From assembly GCA_902795955.1 (NCBI GenBank), contig CADBNJ010000014.1, positions 1 to 8,655 of the forward strand: a DNA stretch of 8,655 bases. Direction: 5' to 3'. Shown here in pieces: positions 1 to 5,582 of the stretch. The stretch comes from Oscillospiraceae bacterium. GTDB taxonomy: Bacteria; Bacillota; Clostridia; Saccharofermentanales; Saccharofermentanaceae. The translations under genes and the position numbers were made by a program. The notes beneath the pieces are model-generated. The model did no database searches. It was given only the letters and a program-made list of their open reading frames with translations, and was not told the DNA's origin. Each line of letters starts with the position of its first letter. Position 1 is the stretch's first letter.

Positions 1-116
1 CGAGCGGACTTCCGCAGGTTTTGGCGCCGGGTCGTGCACCTGAAAACCATCACTCAGCAAGACGCGGGCGCCAAAACCGAGGACTGTAGCGAGCAAGTCT
101 GCTGCGGGCTCCTCCG
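1..116. repeat. Imperfect inverted repeat downstream of the lipoprotein gene, reaching the window edge
   Basis: No convincing gene is seen here. Two nested inverted repeats are visible. The inner arms are GTTTTGGCGCC at 18-28 and GGCGCCAAAAC at 67-77, an exact 11-bp match around a 38-nt loop. The outer arms are AGCGGACTT at 3-11 and AAGTCTGCT at 95-103, which match at 8 of 9 positions; the odd pair is G-T, so it would pair as a wobble in plus-strand RNA. Each outer arm can also form its own small hairpin (GCGG-ACTT-CCGC at 4-15 and AGCA-AGTC-TGCT at 92-103). On the minus strand the element follows the lipoprotein stop codon within about 15 nt, so a 3'-end structure for that transcript is possible, but there is no T-run typical of an intrinsic terminator. 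It could also be one copy of a dispersed intergenic repeat. The symmetry is seen directly; the role is unknown. Confidence 0.6.
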
Positions 117-1325
117 TTACATCGGCAGCCCTAATGCGGTGATGACATCATAGTGGTAGCCGGAGACGCTGAGGCTGTCCTGTGCATATATGCCGATTAT
201 GTAGACCTTGTCGCTCTCGGAATATACCGCAAATTCTCTGGCAGCGTCCTTGCCGTTTATCTCGGTGTAGGAAAATCTTATTCCGTCCTTTGAATCTTCC
301 GATGTCCTGACTATGTCGGGATTGGAAGTCTTGACGTATTCGCAGAATGAATCGTAGAGCAATACCGAGTTCGGAACTGAATCCGACTTGATCTCGAACA
401 CGTAGAAGCCGCACATTACATCATCCTTTTTCTCCTGATTTATCAGGCATCTGCATGATGTGACCGTCTTGTCGTCGAGGGCGAATCCGGTCATTTGGTT
501 AATTATCATTTCGGGCCGGGTCAGTGTGGCATAATCGCACATCGCTGTGTCCTGTGACACCTTGTTCTCAAAATCTCTCTTTTTCAATTCGCCGGCTTTG
601 TAGAACGCGGCAAGCTCTCCGATGCGGTCAATGTTCTCTTTGCTCGTGCAGTCATAGGAGCTGATGTCCGGCGCTTCGACACCGACGAGATTACAGAAAT
701 CCTTCATCCTGTCAGTCGCAGAATTGTTCTTATACTCGTAGCCCGCGACTATCAGCACATGATTTGCCTTCATGTAAACGCGCTCGGCGAACGCCCTTTG
801 CCCTTTGAATTCTTTGACTGTATAAATGCTGTACTCGTCGTTGTTGTCTTTGCTGGACTCCTCATACGTCTCGCCGAGATACCTGATAAAAGCCTTGTAG
901 TACTTGGACGCATTCTGGTCGTCTTCAAAATCCGCCGCGACTGCCATCATCTTGCACACTCCGCCGTCCCGATCTGTCTCGACCCGGATCAGCATCGTTG
1001 CCTGAGTGATCATCTTGGAGTACGTATGCTGTAGGATCTCCTCCTGCGCATCTGCGAGGACATCACCTATCTTGTCGTTCGTAAGTCCTTTTTTGATATT
1101 CTCGCCCTCGAGCTTGATATACATTCCGGCGAGCAGGGCTCTGCTGTTCTCAAGGTCGGCTTTTATGTCCTCCAGCGATCCGTATTCCTCGGCATCGTAT
1201 TCCGCACACTTCTCAAGCACGGTATCGCTCGACAGCGGATTCTTCCGGGCGAGAAAACATCCGGACACAACCGCCGCAAATATTACAAAGCAAAGTGCCG
1301 CAGCACATCCCCGCCTGATTGACAT
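117..1325 (-). CDS. Putative lipoprotein with two copies of a similar domain
   Basis: This encodes a 402-residue secreted lipoprotein of unknown function. The N-terminus has basic residues (MSIRRG), a hydrophobic stretch at about 7-20 and a lipobox V-S-G-C with Cys23 as the lipidation site, so the mature protein should be anchored on the outer face of the membrane. The rest is hydrophilic alpha/beta-like sequence. Residues about 100-220 and 267-402 look like two divergent copies of one domain. Each has an aromatic-rich helix (YYKAFIRYL; LYDSFCEYV), an acidic stretch, a G-[QK]-[RD]-A element, a hydrophobic strand (HVLIVAGYEY; KVYIIGIYAQ) and a closing V/L-G-[VL] segment. The frame stays open 45 codons further upstream, but the ATG at 1325 is chosen because GAGGGAG lies six bases before it and the signal peptide starts there. 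It is divergent from prfC. I do not recognise the family; the lipoprotein call is firm and the function open. Confidence 0.85.
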   Translation of the reverse strand: MSIRRGCAAALCFVIFAAVVSGCFLARKNPLSSDTVLEKCAEYDAEEYGSLEDIKADLENSRALLAGMYIKLEGENIKKGLTNDKIGDVLADAQEEILQHTYSKMITQATMLIRVETDRDGGVCKMMAVAADFEDDQNASKYYKAFIRYLGETYEESSKDNNDEYSIYTVKEFKGQRAFAERVYMKANHVLIVAGYEYKNNSATDRMKDFCNLVGVEAPDISSYDCTSKENIDRIGELAAFYKAGELKKRDFENKVSQDTAMCDYATLTRPEMIINQMTGFALDDKTVTSCRCLINQEKKDDVMCGFYVFEIKSDSVPNSVLLYDSFCEYVKTSNPDIVRTSEDSKDGIRFSYTEINGKDAAREFAVYSESDKVYIIGIYAQDSLSVSGYHYDVITALGLPM

Positions 1326-1331
1326 AAACAT

Positions 1332-1338
1332 CTCCCTC
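1332..1338 (-). promoter_or_regulatory. Ribosome binding site that sets the lipoprotein start
   Basis: Read on the minus strand, the bases are GAGGGAG, followed by six bases and then ATG at 1325. The two other in-frame ATGs nearby (1331 and 1340) have either no spacing or no Shine-Dalgarno motif, so this site selects 1325. Confidence 0.75.
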
Positions 1339-1351
1339 ATCTCGTCATATA

Positions 1352-1360
1352 TGATATAAT
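1352..1360 (+). promoter_or_regulatory. Extended -10 promoter for prfC
   Basis: TGATATAAT combines a perfect -10 hexamer, TATAAT at 1355-1360, with the TG dinucleotide one base upstream, which is the extended -10 form. The position 17 bp upstream (CTCCCT at 1332-1337) is a poor -35 match, which fits a promoter relying on the extended element. Transcription should begin near 1367 and leave a leader of about 34 nt before prfC. The site lies only 27 bp from the divergent lipoprotein start codon. Confidence 0.65.
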
Positions 1361-1400
1361 GTACCACTGCAATAATAATACATTCAACAAGGAAATCAAC

Positions 1401-3017
1401 ATGGCACTTACAACGACCGAAGAGATACAGAGAAGAAGAACGTTTGCGATAATCTCGCACCCTGACGCAGGTAAAACAACGATGACCGAGAAGCTGCTCC
1501 TATACGGAGGCGCTATTCATATGGCCGGCTCAGTTAAAGCACGTAAGGCGGCACGCCACGCCACATCCGACTGGATGGAGATCGAGAAGAAGCGTGGTAT
1601 CTCAGTAACTTCATCTGTAATGCAGTTCAACTATGACGGTTACTGCATCAACATCCTTGATACCCCCGGCCACCAGGACTTCTCCGAGGACACATACCGT
1701 ACACTCTGTGCTGCCGATGCGGCCGTGATGCTTCTCGACGGCGCGAAAGGTGTCGAGGCGCAGACGATCAAGCTTTTCGCCGTGTGCCGCAAGAGAGGAA
1801 TACCGATATTCACGTTCATCAATAAGATGGACAGAGCCGCCAAGAATCCGTTCGATCTCATCGACGAGCTGGAGAAGGTGCTCGGCATAAGGTCATGCCC
1901 CATCAACTGGCCGATCGGAACAGACGGTGATTTCGAGGGGGTTTATGAGAGAGAGACCGGCAAGGTGCTCTTCTTTGACAAATCCAATCAGGATCACGGC
2001 GCATCGATGGTAACGCAGCAGGTCGCCGGCATTGACGATCCCAAGCTTGCCGAAATGATATCCCCCGACCACTACGAGACATTGCAGAACGATATAGAAC
2101 TCCTCGATATGGCCGGTGACGAGTTCGACAAGGAGAAGGTCGATAAGGGTCTGCTTACACCCGTTTTCTTCGGTTCTGCCATCACCAACTTCGGTGTCGA
2201 GACATTCCTCAAGCACTTCCTTGACATGAGCCCGATGCCTCAGCCGTACCACACCAGCGACGGCTTTGCCGAGCCGACGGACGAGATGTTCTCCGGATTT
2301 GTCTTCAAGATCCAGGCGAATATGGATCCCAACCACCGCGACCGTATGGCTTTCCTCAGGATCTGCTCCGGCAAATACGAGAAGAACATGACGGTAAATC
2401 ACCTCAGGATCGGCAAGAAGATCACCCTTGCCCAGCCCCAACAGTTCATGGCACAGGACCGCAATATCGTTGAGGATGCGTACGCGGGAGATATCATCGG
2501 TATCTTTGATCCCGGTCATTTCAGGATCGGAGATACGTTGATCTCATCGAACCGCAAGTTCGAGTTTGATCCGATCCCCGTGTTCCCTCCCGAGAATTTT
2601 GCCAGGGTTGCACCCAAGGATTCAATGAAGCGCAAGCAGTTCCTCAAAGGTATCGAACAGCTCTCACAGGAAGGCGCAGTCCAGCTCTATAAGCAGCCCG
2701 ATATCGGTACCGAGACATACATCATGGGCGTTGTCGGCGTGCTCCAGTTCGACGTTCTCGAATACCGTCTCAAGGGCGAATACGGTGTTGATATCCTGAG
2801 AACTCCCCTCAACTACCGTCTTGCACGCTGGGTGAAGAGCGACGCGGAGGGTGCTGAATTCGACCCTCACAAGATGACTCTCACGTCCACTTCATGCCTT
2901 GTTCTGGACCGCGACGACGAACCCGTCGTTCTGTTCGAATCCGAATGGGCCGTTCAGTGGGCGATCGACCATAACGAAGCAATGAAGCTGAGGTTCGAGG
3001 ATATCCATACAAAATAA
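1401..3017 (+). CDS. prfC: Peptide chain release factor 3 (RF3), translational GTPase
   Basis: RF3 is a cytoplasmic GTPase that removes RF1 or RF2 from the ribosome after peptide release and recycles them. The 538-residue product is full length for the family (roughly 525-540). The GTPase motifs are in order: G1 HPDAGKTT at 20-27, switch I with KRGISVTSS at 64-72, G3 DTPGH at 87-91, G4 NKMD at 141-144 and G5 GSA at 258-260. A beta-barrel domain II follows (about 295-385, including FSGFVFKIQANMDP). The C-terminal domain carries the RF3-typical FLKGIEQLSQEGAVQ (414-428) and GVVGVLQFDVLEYRL (443-457). These separate it from EF-G, which is longer and has extra domains. The ATG at 1401 is preferred over an in-frame ATG at 1359 because AAGGAAA at 1389-1395 sits at correct spacing, the upstream 14 codons are Asn-rich and unlike the family, and 1359 falls inside the -10 box. 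It is monocistronic by layout, convergent with the glucanase operon. Confidence 0.97.
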   Translation: MALTTTEEIQRRRTFAIISHPDAGKTTMTEKLLLYGGAIHMAGSVKARKAARHATSDWMEIEKKRGISVTSSVMQFNYDGYCINILDTPGHQDFSEDTYRTLCAADAAVMLLDGAKGVEAQTIKLFAVCRKRGIPIFTFINKMDRAAKNPFDLIDELEKVLGIRSCPINWPIGTDGDFEGVYERETGKVLFFDKSNQDHGASMVTQQVAGIDDPKLAEMISPDHYETLQNDIELLDMAGDEFDKEKVDKGLLTPVFFGSAITNFGVETFLKHFLDMSPMPQPYHTSDGFAEPTDEMFSGFVFKIQANMDPNHRDRMAFLRICSGKYEKNMTVNHLRIGKKITLAQPQQFMAQDRNIVEDAYAGDIIGIFDPGHFRIGDTLISSNRKFEFDPIPVFPPENFARVAPKDSMKRKQFLKGIEQLSQEGAVQLYKQPDIGTETYIMGVVGVLQFDVLEYRLKGEYGVDILRTPLNYRLARWVKSDAEGAEFDPHKMTLTSTSCLVLDRDDEPVVLFESEWAVQWAIDHNEAMKLRFEDIHTK

Positions 3018-3133
3018 GCTCAAAGCCGCTGTTCCGGAACTCAGTCGCACATCGCGGGCATCAGTATGTGCAATACTTCTTGTATACGTGCCCGCTTGTG
3101 CTCAAAGCAGTTCCGGAACAGCGGCATTGAGCT
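3017..3133. repeat. 117-nt long imperfect palindrome abutting the prfC stop codon
   Basis: The left arm at 3017-3041 and right arm at 3109-3133 are 25 nt each and match as inverted repeats at 24 of 25 positions (starting AGCTCAA, ending CCGGAACT on the left). The last base of the prfC stop codon is the first base of the stem. Inside are a second stem, GCGGGCA at 3054-3060 with TGCCCGC at 3089-3095, and a short GCAC/GTGC extension (3047-3050 with 3098-3101), so the whole block can fold as one long rod. Each arm contains the 10-bp palindrome GTTCCGGAAC, and GCTCAAAGC also occurs as a direct repeat (3018-3026, 3100-3108). There is no T-run after either arm, so a classic intrinsic terminator is not supported, though a transcript-end or mRNA-stabilising role between convergent genes is plausible. 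A small mobile or REP-like repeat is the main alternative. Confidence 0.85.
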
Positions 3134-3318
3134 GTCACGGATTGTTATGTATCGACTTGATCAAGTCCGCTCACAAGTAGCTGCGGGCTTTAACGGAGGG
3201 TTCCTTGGTAGAACTCGTATTCCAGGTTTACACAGAATCGTTCACAAAATGCAAAAAAATGTGCATGATTCTGTGAGTGCCGGCATTCTCGCCACACCGG
3301 TCAGCTGTCTGTTTCCCT
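3134..3318. other. Convergent intergenic region with small palindromes
   Basis: This is the rest of the gap between prfC and the glucanase gene, and no coding sequence is supported. It holds a perfect 14-bp palindrome GACTTGATCAAGTC at 3154-3167. Just after it, AAGTCCGCT...GCTGCGGGCT (3163-3189) resembles positions 95-110. A further small hairpin GTTC-CTTGGTA-GAAC lies at about 3200-3214. It resembles a tRNA D-arm, but the remaining tRNA arms are not present. The open frames crossing it have no Shine-Dalgarno support or recognisable product. Confidence 0.6.
3231..3275 (-). terminator. Possible hairpin at the 3' end of the glucanase transcript
   Basis: The arms CACAGAATC (3231-3239) and GATTCTGTG (3267-3275) form a perfect 9-bp stem. 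Inside, ATGCA (3249-3253) and TGCAT (3262-3266) add a second 5-bp stem directly next to one arm, with a bulge on the other side. On the minus strand it begins about 43 nt past the glucanase stop codon. A run of seven T falls in the loop, not after the stem, so it is not a canonical Rho-independent terminator; a processing or stability hairpin fits equally well. Confidence 0.4.
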
Positions 3319-4299
3319 TTACTGATCCTTCTGGTACACTCTCACCCAGTCGACTCTCATCTGGGCCTTCTTATCGAATGTGGTGTTCTCGTCAGGATCG
3401 CCCGGCCAGTCACCGCCGACTGCAACATTGAAGATGATATAGAACGGCTTGTTGAAAGGTGCCGGATAATCGTACTTCAACGTCTCGGCAGCTGCCGAGT
3501 ACCACTCAGTCTCAGTGTGATACAGCACGCCGTCTATGTAGAATCTGATCTCTGCGGGATCCCATTCACATGCATAGATGTGATAATCCTTGGACAGCTG
3601 TACATCCATCTTCTGTGAACCCTGTCCCATTGCATGGGGATTACCGTAATGCAGTGTGCTGTGGACTGTATCCTCCTGTCCGCCGACGATCTCCATGATA
3701 TCGATCTCACCGCCGATAGGCCACCTTCCCCTGTTCGGGAGCATCCAGAATGCGGGCAGGAAACCGACTCCCTCCGGCGTCTTTATCCTCGCTTCGATCC
3801 TTCCGTATTTGACCGTAAACTTATCGCATGTATTGACTCTTCCTGAATAGTATTTGACCTCTCCGTTATCATCAACGACCTTGGTCGGCTGGATGATGAG
3901 GTTGCCGTCCTTGACGTAAGCATACTCCTCGTCGAGCTTGTATTCCTGAAGCTCATGATTGACCCAGCCCTTCTCATGGCGCTCACGGTTCCATATCTCC
4001 GTGTTCAGCTCCTTGCCGTTGAACTCATCACCCCACACGAAATGATATCCTTCCGGCGGCACCGCATCCTTCGGCTGTTCAACGGACTCGAAAGGCACAG
4101 TCGGCATCTCCGTAGTTGTTGCTGTTGTCGCTTCTTCAGTCGTCTCTGACGTCTCCGAAGTATCTGATGTCTCAGTTGTCTCTGTAGGCACAGTCTCTGT
4201 CGATGACGGGGTTGCAGCAGTTGTCTGCTCACCGCCATTGGCACATGCGGACAGCAGGAATGAAGATAATAATAACAATGCAATTATTCTCTTGTTCAT
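3319..4299 (-). CDS. Lipid-anchored GH16 endo-beta-1,3(4)-glucanase (laminarinase type)
   Basis: This glycoside hydrolase family 16 enzyme is predicted to cut internal beta-1,3 or mixed beta-1,3/1,4-glucan links at the cell surface. The 326-residue product starts with a lipoprotein signal (MNKR, hydrophobic 5-16, lipobox L-S-A-C with Cys19). A low-complexity Thr/Ser/Glu linker at about 24-69 works as a flexible spacer. The catalytic domain spans about 84-324. The signature GGEIDIMEIVG gives nucleophile Glu198, assisting Asp200 and acid/base Glu203. The extra Met (ExDxxE) is typical of laminarinases rather than Bacillus-type lichenases (ExDxE). Other family marks are WGDEFNG (89-95), LPAFWMLP (181-188), HSTLHYG (213-219), the sugar-binding VGGDWPG (294-300) and the closing VDWVRVYQ strand. 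GGGAGG at 4306-4311, six bases before the ATG, supports the start. It lies 52 nt after pepT and could be last in that operon or have its own promoter. The exact glucan substrate is uncertain. Confidence 0.93.
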   Translation of the reverse strand: MNKRIIALLLLSSFLLSACANGGEQTTAATPSSTETVPTETTETSDTSETSETTEEATTATTTEMPTVPFESVEQPKDAVPPEGYHFVWGDEFNGKELNTEIWNRERHEKGWVNHELQEYKLDEEYAYVKDGNLIIQPTKVVDDNGEVKYYSGRVNTCDKFTVKYGRIEARIKTPEGVGFLPAFWMLPNRGRWPIGGEIDIMEIVGGQEDTVHSTLHYGNPHAMGQGSQKMDVQLSKDYHIYACEWDPAEIRFYIDGVLYHTETEWYSAAAETLKYDYPAPFNKPFYIIFNVAVGGDWPGDPDENTTFDKKAQMRVDWVRVYQKDQ

Positions 4300-4326
4300 A
4301 GGATACCTCCCGTTAGGCTTTCGCTT

Positions 4327-4355
4327 ATTTTAACATATAAAGAGTTCAGTGTTAC
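4327..4355 (-). promoter_or_regulatory. Possible internal extended -10 promoter for the glucanase gene
   Basis: On the minus strand, TGTTAAAAT has TAAAAT at 4332-4327 preceded by TG one base upstream, with a partial -35 GTAACA at 4355-4350 and 17-bp spacing. The -35 overlaps the last codons of pepT. Transcription would start near 4320, about 20 nt before the glucanase start codon. This would let the glucanase be expressed apart from the upstream operon. The match is moderate and may be chance in an AT-rich spacer. Confidence 0.4.
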
Positions 4356-5566
4356 GGCTTAACGAGTTCAATAAGCAGATTGGCGATCCTGCTCATGCTC
4401 TCGGCAGTAACGAATTCGTAGATGCCGTGGAAGTTATGGCCGCCGGCACAGATGTTCGGGCAGGGCAATCCCTTGAATGACAGCATCGCGCCGTCCGTGC
4501 CGCCGCGGATGGGACGGATCAGAGGGTTTATCATGGCTCTCTCCATCGCGGCAACGCATCTGTTGACTATATGCATATTGTCCGGGACGATCACCTCGCG
4601 CATATTGTAGTATGAATCAGTAATATCAATGCTGACATTTGATCCGGGATGGGCGCTCTCCACGCGGGCACAGACATCTCTCAGAAGTCTTTTCTTATCT
4701 TCGAACAATTCGCGCGAATGATCCCTTATCAGGTATTTCATCACAGTACTGTCGCAGTTGCCTCTCATCTCGATCAGATGAAAGAACCCCTCATAATCGC
4801 ACGTAACCTCCGGTCTTGCATCCGGAGGCAGCGATCCGTCTATCTCCATGGCAAGACGCTGGGAATTGATCATCTTTCCGTAAGCTTCCCCGGGATGCAC
4901 ATTGCGGCCTTCGACTGTAACCGTGGCTGTTGCGGCATTGAAGTTCTCATAGGATAATTCACCGATCACCCCGCCATCCACCGTATATGCAAAATCAGCA
5001 CCGAACCGTTCAATGTCGAAGAACATCGTCCCCTCACCGATCTCCTCATCAGGAGTGAATGCAATACAAATGTCTCCGTGTACAAGTTCAGGATGACTGA
5101 TGACATAAGAAGCCATCGTCATGATCTCCGCTATGCCGGCCTTGTCGTCCGAACCCAGGAGTGTGTCACCCGAAGCGGTGATGACAGTCTGACCGGCATA
5201 CTGAAGAAGTTCCGGGAAGTCCGAAGGCGACAGGACTTTGCCGTGACCTAATTCAATGTCTTTCCCGTCATAATCTTCGATGATCCGCGGCTTGACACAG
5301 GTGCCCGACGTCTCGGGAGATGTGTCCATATGCGATATGAATCCGATCGCCGGAAGATCCTCACGGCCCCTTATTTTACAATAAATGTAACAATGTTCCA
5401 CATCGTAGAATATGTCTTCGTCAGGTATTCCGGCCGACTTGAGTTCATCAACCAGAACATCTGCCAGGTCTCTCTGCCAGTCCGTACTGGGATGATTGCC
5501 GGTCAGCTCAGAAGATGACGTATCTATCGCCGCATATTTCAGAAACCTCTCCACTACTTCTTCCAT
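4352..5566 (-). CDS. pepT: Peptidase T, zinc-dependent tripeptide aminopeptidase
   Basis: PepT is a cytosolic M20B dizinc metallopeptidase that removes the N-terminal residue from tripeptides, a late step in peptide use. The 404-residue product matches the usual family length (about 405-415). The metal and catalytic residues expected from characterised PepT are all visible: His79 and Asp81 in GFISHMDTSPE, Asp140 in LLGSDDKAG, Glu174-Glu175 in TPDEEIGEG, Asp197 in TVDGG and His377 in GGHNFHGIYEF. PIRGGTDGA at 352-360 is also conserved, and the dimerisation lid falls at about 205-320. The ATG start is supported by AGGAG at 5576-5580, nine bases upstream and only two bases after the stop codon of the preceding gene. 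Translational coupling to the YidC-sulfatase gene is therefore likely. No signal peptide is seen. Its link with surface genes may be peptide recycling or simple co-transcription. Confidence 0.97.
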   Translation of the reverse strand: MEEVVERFLKYAAIDTSSSELTGNHPSTDWQRDLADVLVDELKSAGIPDEDIFYDVEHCYIYCKIRGREDLPAIGFISHMDTSPETSGTCVKPRIIEDYDGKDIELGHGKVLSPSDFPELLQYAGQTVITASGDTLLGSDDKAGIAEIMTMASYVISHPELVHGDICIAFTPDEEIGEGTMFFDIERFGADFAYTVDGGVIGELSYENFNAATATVTVEGRNVHPGEAYGKMINSQRLAMEIDGSLPPDARPEVTCDYEGFFHLIEMRGNCDSTVMKYLIRDHSRELFEDKKRLLRDVCARVESAHPGSNVSIDITDSYYNMREVIVPDNMHIVNRCVAAMERAMINPLIRPIRGGTDGAMLSFKGLPCPNICAGGHNFHGIYEFVTAESMSRIANLLIELVKP

Positions 5567-5575
5567 ATGTCAGAA

Positions 5576-5581
5576 CTCCTC
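5576..5581 (-). promoter_or_regulatory. pepT ribosome binding site adjoining the upstream stop codon
   Basis: Reading the minus strand gives TAG-A-GAGGAG: the stop codon of the 918-residue fusion gene, then the pepT Shine-Dalgarno one base later. A ribosome finishing the first gene would cover this site, which points to coupled translation and co-transcription of the two genes. Confidence 0.7.
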
Positions 5582-5582
5582 T

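Noticed and set aside
1..153. Plus-strand frame open from the left edge for 50 codons, ending TAG at 151-153
   Set aside because: It runs through the inverted repeat, overlaps the 3' end of the lipoprotein gene antisense, is rich in Arg and Cys, and matches no family I can name. More sequence to the left would be needed to exclude a gene end.
1359..1400. Earlier in-frame ATG for prfC at 1359
   Set aside because: The start lies in the -10 box, the added 14 residues are Asn-rich and unlike RF3, and the ATG at 1401 has a well-placed Shine-Dalgarno site.
1326..1460. N-terminal extension of the lipoprotein gene to 1460
   Set aside because: It would place 45 extra residues before a clear signal peptide and overlap the start of prfC; the ribosome site at 1332-1338 points to 1325.
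1893..2519. 208-codon minus-strand frame inside prfC
   Set aside because: It is antisense to conserved RF3 sequence, with no recognisable domain, and looks like a shadow frame.
3017..3133. Integron attC site
   Set aside because: The size and imperfect symmetry are similar, but the RYYYAAC and GTTRRRY core sites are missing at the ends and the stem is too perfect. No integrase is in the window.
3195..3270. Possible tRNA, from GTTC-CTTGGTA-GAAC resembling a D-arm
   Set aside because: No anticodon arm, T-arm with GTTC loop or acceptor stem could be built around it.
4090..4235. Repeats of GTCTC/TCT type, considered as a tandem repeat or array
   Set aside because: These encode the Thr/Ser/Glu linker of the glucanase; the repetition is codon-level low complexity, not a separate element.
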